DNA of 64,000 nucleotides. It comes from Lachnospiraceae bacterium. GTDB taxonomy: Bacteria; Bacillota; Clostridia; Lachnospirales; Lachnospiraceae. The notes under the pieces were generated by a model, which saw only the letters and a program-made list of their open reading frames with translations, made no database searches and was not told the origin of the DNA. The stretch is from NCBI GenBank assembly GCA_017518185.1, contig JAFWWB010000060.1, positions 1-64,000 on the forward strand, in the 5' to 3' direction. The first letter of the stretch is position 1. Every line of letters starts with the position of its first letter. Positions 59,314-64,000 of the stretch are shown piece by piece. Position numbers and translations under genes: made by a program.

Positions 59314-59610
59314 TTATTTCTTCTTTGCTCCGTTCACTGCATCCTTAAGAGCCTTGCCGGCCTTGAACTTAGGAGACTTGGAAGCCTTGATCTTGATGGT
59401 CTCTCCGGTCAGAGGATTACGTCCGGTGCGTGCCTTTCTCTCAGCAACCTCGAAGGTACCGAAGCCAACAAGAGTAACCTTTCTGTCACCCTTCTTGTTA
59501 GCCAGCTCAGCCTTCACAACATCGATGAAAGCGTTAAGACCTTTCTCAGCAGCGCTCTTCTCGATCTTTGCTGACTTGGCCATAGCTTCAATTAATTCTG
59601 CCTTATTCAT
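59314..59610 (-). CDS. hup: HU-family DNA-binding protein
   Basis: 98 residues from the ATG at 59610, the usual [12 protein letters not shown] start, with GAGAGGAGAG upstream; a longer frame to 59694 has no support. It contains [20 protein letters not shown] and [20 protein letters not shown], the DNA-intercalating beta arm with its Pro. It compacts and bends DNA as a dimer. Confidence 0.97.
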   Translation of the reverse strand: MNKAELIEAMAKSAKIEKSAAEKGLNAFIDVVKAELANKKGDRKVTLVGFGTFEVAERKARTGRNPLTGETIKIKASKSPKFKAGKALKDAVNGAKKK

Positions 59611-59665
59611 CTTTACTCTCCTCTCAAAATATTGTATCTGCGGCGTTTTCTCATCGCCAGCTACT

Positions 59666-59694
59666 ACAATATCACTATTTATCGGCTTTTGCAA
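59666..59694 (-). promoter_or_regulatory. Promoter of HU
   Basis: TTGCAA (59689-59694), 17 bases, TATTGT (59666-59671) with TGA before the -10. The leader includes a small GGCG/CGCC hairpin. Confidence 0.65.
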
Positions 59695-59723
59695 GAGAAA
59701 AACACAATTTTTTCAAGAAAAAG

Positions 59724-59737
59724 CACAATATATTGTG
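59724..59737. promoter_or_regulatory. 14-bp perfect palindrome CACAATATATTGTG upstream of the HU promoter
   Basis: A perfect palindrome 30 bases upstream of the HU -35 box. Closely related to 12933-12946 (12 of 14 bases). Possible binding site of a common regulator. Confidence 0.45.
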
Positions 59738-59763
59738 GTCATTTAGTGCTCAGATACTCCCGT

Positions 59764-60504
59764 TCACTTCCTGAATCCGTCCATGCCGCTCATCTTCTTC
59801 AGCTTTTCCCTCTCGCATTCAAAAATGAAGTGCACGAACTCTTCCCTGGCCTCCTGTTTCATATCCACGAACTGCATCCTGTGATCATAAATGCCTCTCT
59901 GGCCGTTCAATAGCCCTGTTCTTATGTGCTTGCCCAGAAAGATATAATTCTTTTTTGCCCCGGTATTGGTAACAGCTACCAGATGGGTTATGACCATTGC
60001 GCCGACAGCTATCTCCTTTTCCGAGCGGAAACGGACGCCGCCTCCGCTGATGTCCAGGGTAGTCCCGTTCTCAAAGCCCCTCATCGTAAGCAGAGTGCCG
60101 TTCTTTGTTGCCTCCTGGAAATCCGCGGCATTCTCTGCCGTGAGCACCAGATATCTGACGGGTATGGAGGTCTCCAGCCTGAAGAAAGCCCGGCGTTCGA
60201 ATTTCATCACTGAACCGGTTATGGCTGCCTTCACAAGCCGGAAATTACCCTCGGCATAGCTTTTTTCGATCTCTATGGGCGCATTATAGATCTTGTTAGA
60301 AAAGAAGAAGGCGTTATACCTCTCCTTTGCATGCAGGGGTACCAGTCTGGTCTTGATCATCGGGTTGGTGATCACGATGTGGCTGTCATCTATGATGTCA
60401 TAGACGGAACTCACCATCTTCTTCTCCTGAGCCTCAGGATCATCCAGACTGTACTTGCGCCCCACTATCTCCATAGGCACGCCCGGCCTTAAGACTTTTT
60501 CCAT
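59764..60504 (-). CDS. PilZ/YcgR-like c-di-GMP receptor
   Basis: 246 residues. A YcgR-N-like domain (1-100) is followed by a PilZ domain with both binding motifs, RRAFFRLE (RxxxR) and LDISGGGVRF (D/NxSxxG). It therefore probably binds c-di-GMP and affects motility or surface behaviour. There is no signal peptide. It overlaps the aminotransferase stop by one base (TGATG), so it is its downstream operon partner. Confidence 0.9.
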   Translation of the reverse strand: MEKVLRPGVPMEIVGRKYSLDDPEAQEKKMVSSVYDIIDDSHIVITNPMIKTRLVPLHAKERYNAFFFSNKIYNAPIEIEKSYAEGNFRLVKAAITGSVMKFERRAFFRLETSIPVRYLVLTAENAADFQEATKNGTLLTMRGFENGTTLDISGGGVRFRSEKEIAVGAMVITHLVAVTNTGAKKNYIFLGKHIRTGLLNGQRGIYDHRMQFVDMKQEAREEFVHFIFECEREKLKKMSGMDGFRK

Positions 60505-61787
60505 CAGCCCTCCAGAAGCTTCTGAGCGCTTACCAGCTTAACACACAGCACAAACAGCTCCGTTGCCGTCTTAAGCTCATTAACGGGAGGAAGGGTAGGC
60601 GCGATACGGATGTTTGAATCTTTGGGATCCTTTCCGTAAGGCCAGGTAGCTCCTGCGCCAGTCATTACCACGCCTGCCTTCTTAGCCTTGCCTACTATCT
60701 CCTTGGCGCAGCCCTCGAGAGAGTCAAAGCTGATGAAATATCCGCCCTTAGGCTTGGTCCACTCGCCAATCCCGAGTCCTGAGAGCCCTTCCTCCAGCAT
60801 CTGCTCCACCATCTCGAATTTGGGTCTTATTATATCGGCATGCTTTTTCATATGCTCGGTCATGCCGTGTATATCCTTAAAGAACCTTACGTGTCTGAGC
60901 TGGTTCACCTTGTCATGTCCTATGGTCTGGTTCTTAAGCTGCTTCTTTATATCCTCAAGATTGTTCAGCGAAGTTGCAAGGGCAGCTATGCCGCTCCCCG
61001 GGAAGGTGATCTTTGAAGTTGAAGCAAACTTGTATACGATATCGGGATTGCCGGCCCTCTTGCACTCTGCGAGTATCTCCACAAGATAATCCTGATCGTC
61101 ATCATAAAGATGATGGATGCCGTAGGCATTGTCCCAGAAGATACGGAAATCGGTAGCCTTGGGCTTAAGCCTTGCGAAACGTCTCACCGTGGCATCCGAA
61201 TAGGAATAACCCTGGGGATTCGAATACTTGGGCACGCACCATATTCCCTTGATGGCATCGTCCTCGGCCACCAGCTTCTCTACCATATCCATATCGGGGC
61301 CTTCAGGACTCATGGGCACGGGTATCATCTCTATGCCGAAATACTCGGTTATGGCAAAATGCCTGTCATAGCCGGGAACCGGGCAGAGGAACTTCACCTT
61401 GTCCAGCCTGCACCAGGGGGTGTTTCCCATGATACCGTGGGTCATGGCGCGGGCAACGGTATCATACATCACGTTCAGTGAAGAGTTGCCGTAAATGATA
61501 ATGTTGTCGGGATGATTTTCCATCATATCACCCATCAGCTGCTTTGCCTCGGGTATACCGTCAAGGCAGCCGTAATTCCGGCAGTCGGTGCCGTCTTCGC
61601 AGCGGAGATCCACTTTGGAATTCAGCACGTCCATCATCCCCATGGATATGTCCAGCTGCTCCTTGCAGGGCTTGCCCCTGCTCATATCCAGATGAAGGTT
61701 CATGGCAAGATACTTTTCATACTCTTTTTCCAGTCCGTCAAGCTCTGCCTTAAGCTCCTCTTTGCTCATCTCGCTGTACGCTTTCAT
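60504..61787 (-). CDS. Class I/II aminotransferase of the PF12897 (Asp aminotransferase) type
   Basis: 427 residues. PLP-Lys is in KFASTSKITFPGSGIA. Other fold marks are NIIIYGNSSLNVMYDTVARA, CPVPGYDRHFAITEY, CVPKYSNPQGYSYSDATVRR and DFRIFWDNAYGIHHLYDDD (the pyridine-binding Asp and Tyr). The closest known family is the AspT-type aspartate aminotransferase of Corynebacterium, so aspartate-oxoglutarate transamination is likely but unproven. The start has GGAGG about 7 bases upstream. Confidence 0.88.
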   Translation of the reverse strand: MKAYSEMSKEELKAELDGLEKEYEKYLAMNLHLDMSRGKPCKEQLDISMGMMDVLNSKVDLRCEDGTDCRNYGCLDGIPEAKQLMGDMMENHPDNIIIYGNSSLNVMYDTVARAMTHGIMGNTPWCRLDKVKFLCPVPGYDRHFAITEYFGIEMIPVPMSPEGPDMDMVEKLVAEDDAIKGIWCVPKYSNPQGYSYSDATVRRFARLKPKATDFRIFWDNAYGIHHLYDDDQDYLVEILAECKRAGNPDIVYKFASTSKITFPGSGIAALATSLNNLEDIKKQLKNQTIGHDKVNQLRHVRFFKDIHGMTEHMKKHADIIRPKFEMVEQMLEEGLSGLGIGEWTKPKGGYFISFDSLEGCAKEIVGKAKKAGVVMTGAGATWPYGKDPKDSNIRIAPTLPPVNELKTATELFVLCVKLVSAQKLLEG

Positions 61788-61817
61788 GTTCGTTCCTCCT
61801 TTGGGTATTCAATCTGT

Positions 61818-61846
61818 ATGATAAACACTCAGCTTCAAAAATTCAA
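61818..61846 (-). promoter_or_regulatory. Promoter of the aminotransferase-pilZ operon
   Basis: TTGAAT (61841-61846), 17 bases, TATCAT (61818-61823), about 30 bases before the ATG at 61787. Confidence 0.6.
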
Positions 61847-61853
61847 GCCTTTG

Positions 61854-64000
61854 TTACAGCATTGTCTTTCCTTCCTCCACAACCCTGTCATAGAGCTTCA
61901 TCAGCGCGCCGTGGCCTTCCTTTATCTTATCCCAGTTTCCTGCCTTACCGGCCAGTTCCAGCTCCAGCGCCGCCTCGGAGAGTCCCTTCGCCCCTATCAT
62001 CTTCGAATTGCTCTTCAGGGCATGTACCATGATCACATACTCATCTATGTTCTCTTCGGCAAATACGCGGTCCATCTCGGACTTCTTTTCATCCTTCTGA
62101 TCACAGTACATACCCAGGAGCTTTTTGAAAAAGGCTTCTTTGCCCGAAGCATAACGCAGGCCTTCATCCTTATCTATCAGCTTTTCTCCGGTATCCGGGC
62201 TTTCTTCAGCAGCTTCTTCAGACTGTCCGCTCTCCTGCTCCGCATCACCGGCAGCCTTTTCTTCTACGGTGATATATTTTTCAAGAGTGGCTATGAGCTC
62301 CCTGTATTCCACCGGCTTGCTGAGATAATCGGTAAAGCCCCTGCTCAGGTACATCTCCCTGGAGCCTGCTATGGCATTGGCCGTCAACGCGATCACAGGC
62401 GCATCCTTGGACAGATTCTCGTCTCCCATGGCCTTAAGGCGCTCGAAGGTCTCAAGGCCGTTCATCTTAGGCATGAAATGATCCAGGAAGATAACGTCAA
62501 AGCGTTCCTTCCTGACGGCAGCAAGGCATTCCTCCCCGCTGGAAGCCTTCGACACTTTGATGCCCGTATCCCTGAGTCTCTCTTCAAAGAGTATCAGGTT
62601 CATCTCGGTATCATCCACCACCAGGACATGGGCGCCAGCTGCGGAGATCTCCATATTTTCATCGATCAGGCCGACCTCATTATAATCATGGTAATCTCCC
62701 ATGGTTTTTTCCGCCATGACTCTCTGTGTGAAGAACAGGGTAAAACAGCTGCCCTTTCCGTATTCGCTCTCCACCTCCAGTTCTCCGCCCATGGCCTGGA
62801 CGATGCGCTTTGTGATGGACAGCCCCAGGCCCGTTCCCTGTATGGCCTTGTTCTTCTGTGTATCCAGCCGTTCAAAGCTCTTGAAGAGCTTATGCATGTC
62901 TTCTTTCCTTATGCCTATGCCGGTATCCTTTACGTCCACCCTGAGGCTCAGTATGTCACCGTCCCTTCCGTCGGCTGCGATCCGCAGGGAGACACTGCCC
63001 TCCCTGGTATACTTTATGGCGTTGGACAGCAGGTTCATCATGAGCTGCTTGATGCGTTTCTCGTCCCCCCATAGTCTGTCAGGAAGATTCGGATCCGCGT
63101 CAACCTTAAACACCAGCCCCTTCTTAACGGCATTGAACTCCATCATTGAGCAGACCTCGTTCAAAAGGCTTCCCATGGAATAATCCGCCTCGTCCAGTTC
63201 CAGATGTCCGGCCTCTATCTTTGAAAAATCCAGGATATCGTTTATAAGAGAGAGCAGGGTGTGGCTCGCCCTGTCTATATGCTCCGCATAGCTTCTTACA
63301 CGTTCGCTGTCCGTTTCCTTCAGTATGAGCTCGTCCATGCCTATGACGGCGTTGATGGGGTTTCTGATCTCGTGGGATATATTGGCAAGAAAGTCGCTCT
63401 TGGCCCTGTTTGCCTGTTCCGCCGCATCCCTTGCATCACGTATCTCCTCATACTGCCTGTTGATTATGGCCATGTTGCCGAGCTTGGCCACAAGCCATGC
63501 CATAAAGCCGATGAATATCATTATCACTGCAAAGAGGTATATCTTGAAGGGCCTGGTCTCAAAGAGCTGCGCATCCTTGACCAGCGGGAATACCTCCTCC
63601 CTTATGACCTCTCCGTTGGTCTCATCAAGTATACAGAGGTGGAGGTTGTACTCTCCGTGAGGCAGGTTGGTATAGACCACCGGCACCAATTCATTCTGGT
63701 GCACAATGAGACCTTCGTCATCCATCCCGTCCAGATAGATATGCACCAGTGGATTGGAAAGCGAGTAATTCAGCACAGAAGCCTGTATCTGAAGCCTCCT
63801 TGTGCCTGCCGGTATAAGATATCTTCCGTCACTGTCGCTGTATGCGGTACCGTCACAGATCACGGAGCTGACCCTTATCTGATAGGGTTCCCCGCGGGAA
63901 TTGATATCACCGGTGGAAACCATCCTGACGCCGTCATTACAGCATAACAGCAGCCTGTCCCCGTCCACTGCGGTCCAGGCATTGGCTGTAAGCGAAGTGG
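61854..64000 (-). CDS. Hybrid sensor histidine kinase (N-terminus cut by window edge)
   Basis: More than 700 residues are visible; the frame stays open upstream through 64000. In order: the end of a sensor propeller, a Y_Y_Y-type domain (IPAGTRRLQIQASVLNYSLS), one membrane helix (FKIYLFAVIMIFIGFMAWLV), HisKA (SDFLANISHEIRNPINAVIG, His active), HATPase (LWGDEKRIKQLMMNLLSNAI, then DTGIGI and GTGLGLSITK), a receiver (VLVVDDTEMNL, Asp in FDVIFLDHFMPKMNG) and an HPt domain (IMVHALKSNSKMIGAKGLSE). This is a complete phosphorelay. External signal and output unknown. Confidence 0.93.
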   Translation of the reverse strand, partial: TSLTANAWTAVDGDRLLLCCNDGVRMVSTGDINSRGEPYQIRVSSVICDGTAYSDSDGRYLIPAGTRRLQIQASVLNYSLSNPLVHIYLDGMDDEGLIVHQNELVPVVYTNLPHGEYNLHLCILDETNGEVIREEVFPLVKDAQLFETRPFKIYLFAVIMIFIGFMAWLVAKLGNMAIINRQYEEIRDARDAAEQANRAKSDFLANISHEIRNPINAVIGMDELILKETDSERVRSYAEHIDRASHTLLSLINDILDFSKIEAGHLELDEADYSMGSLLNEVCSMMEFNAVKKGLVFKVDADPNLPDRLWGDEKRIKQLMMNLLSNAIKYTREGSVSLRIAADGRDGDILSLRVDVKDTGIGIRKEDMHKLFKSFERLDTQKNKAIQGTGLGLSITKRIVQAMGGELEVESEYGKGSCFTLFFTQRVMAEKTMGDYHDYNEVGLIDENMEISAAGAHVLVVDDTEMNLILFEERLRDTGIKVSKASSGEECLAAVRKERFDVIFLDHFMPKMNGLETFERLKAMGDENLSKDAPVIALTANAIAGSREMYLSRGFTDYLSKPVEYRELIATLEKYITVEEKAAGDAEQESGQSEEAAEESPDTGEKLIDKDEGLRYASGKEAFFKKLLGMYCDQKDEKKSEMDRVFAEENIDEYVIMVHALKSNSKMIGAKGLSEAALELELAGKAGNWDKIKEGHGALMKLYDRVVEEGKTML

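Noticed and set aside
61512..63074. 520-residue plus-strand frame opposite the histidine kinase
   Set aside because: It is a shadow of a well-supported kinase gene on the other strand.

Overview
This 64 kb window looks like the chromosome of an anaerobic, Gram-positive Clostridia, most likely a Lachnospiraceae member. That is inferred from the gene set: a CarD regulator, a two-activase 2-hydroxyacyl-CoA dehydratase-type protein of about 1,400 residues, the TIGR03960/TIGR03936 radical-SAM pair beside an RNase E/G protein, a HisZ-type histidine operon, AGGAGG-like ribosome sites throughout, and giant secreted proteins built from Ig-like modules. Nearly every gene is on the minus strand; metA is the one clear plus-strand gene.

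Layout. 1-1.3 kb: plsX (cut by the left edge) and rpmF. 1.4-12.8 kb: an operon of three secreted peptidase-fold proteins. A subtilisin-like protein that has lost every catalytic residue is followed by an intact papain-like C1 peptidase and then by an M3-type metallopeptidase anchored by a late transmembrane helix. 13-26 kb: two giant paralogous surface proteins (about 1,970 and 1,780 residues) with an AAA+ ATPase (DUF4143 type) between them. 26-31 kb: a small retropepsin-like/DUF5678-like pair, a FliB-like protein, alaS and tRNA-Thr(CGU). 31-33 kb: a protein with eight SHOCT-like repeats. 33-41.5 kb: one long run, hisZ(amber)-hisG-hisD-hisB-hisIE (with a fused HisF-like domain)-radical SAM-DUF2344-rng. 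41.5-49 kb: a compact parE-parC-rsmD-coaD-coiled coil-membrane protein-rluA operon. 49-53 kb: the large activase. 53-56 kb: a hairpin repeat, then an overlapping four-gene operon with a J-domain protein and a degenerate GGDEF membrane protein, then metA. 56.6-64 kb: ligA, carD, HU, a PilZ protein, an aminotransferase and a hybrid histidine kinase cut by the right edge.

How the parts fit. The first 26 kb is a cell-surface island: all five large proteins have signal peptides, acidic N-terminal stretches and shared Ig-like modules. The rest is mostly housekeeping. Most notable are the triad-less subtilase, hairpin DNA repeats carried inside the coding sequence of two surface proteins, an amber codon in hisZ downstream of a nearly leaderless promoter, a HisF-like domain fused to HisIE, the eight-SHOCT protein, the J-domain/degenerate-GGDEF operon, and a very regular operator and promoter in front of the AAA+ ATPase. 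No CRISPR array, rRNA, prophage or insertion sequence was seen.
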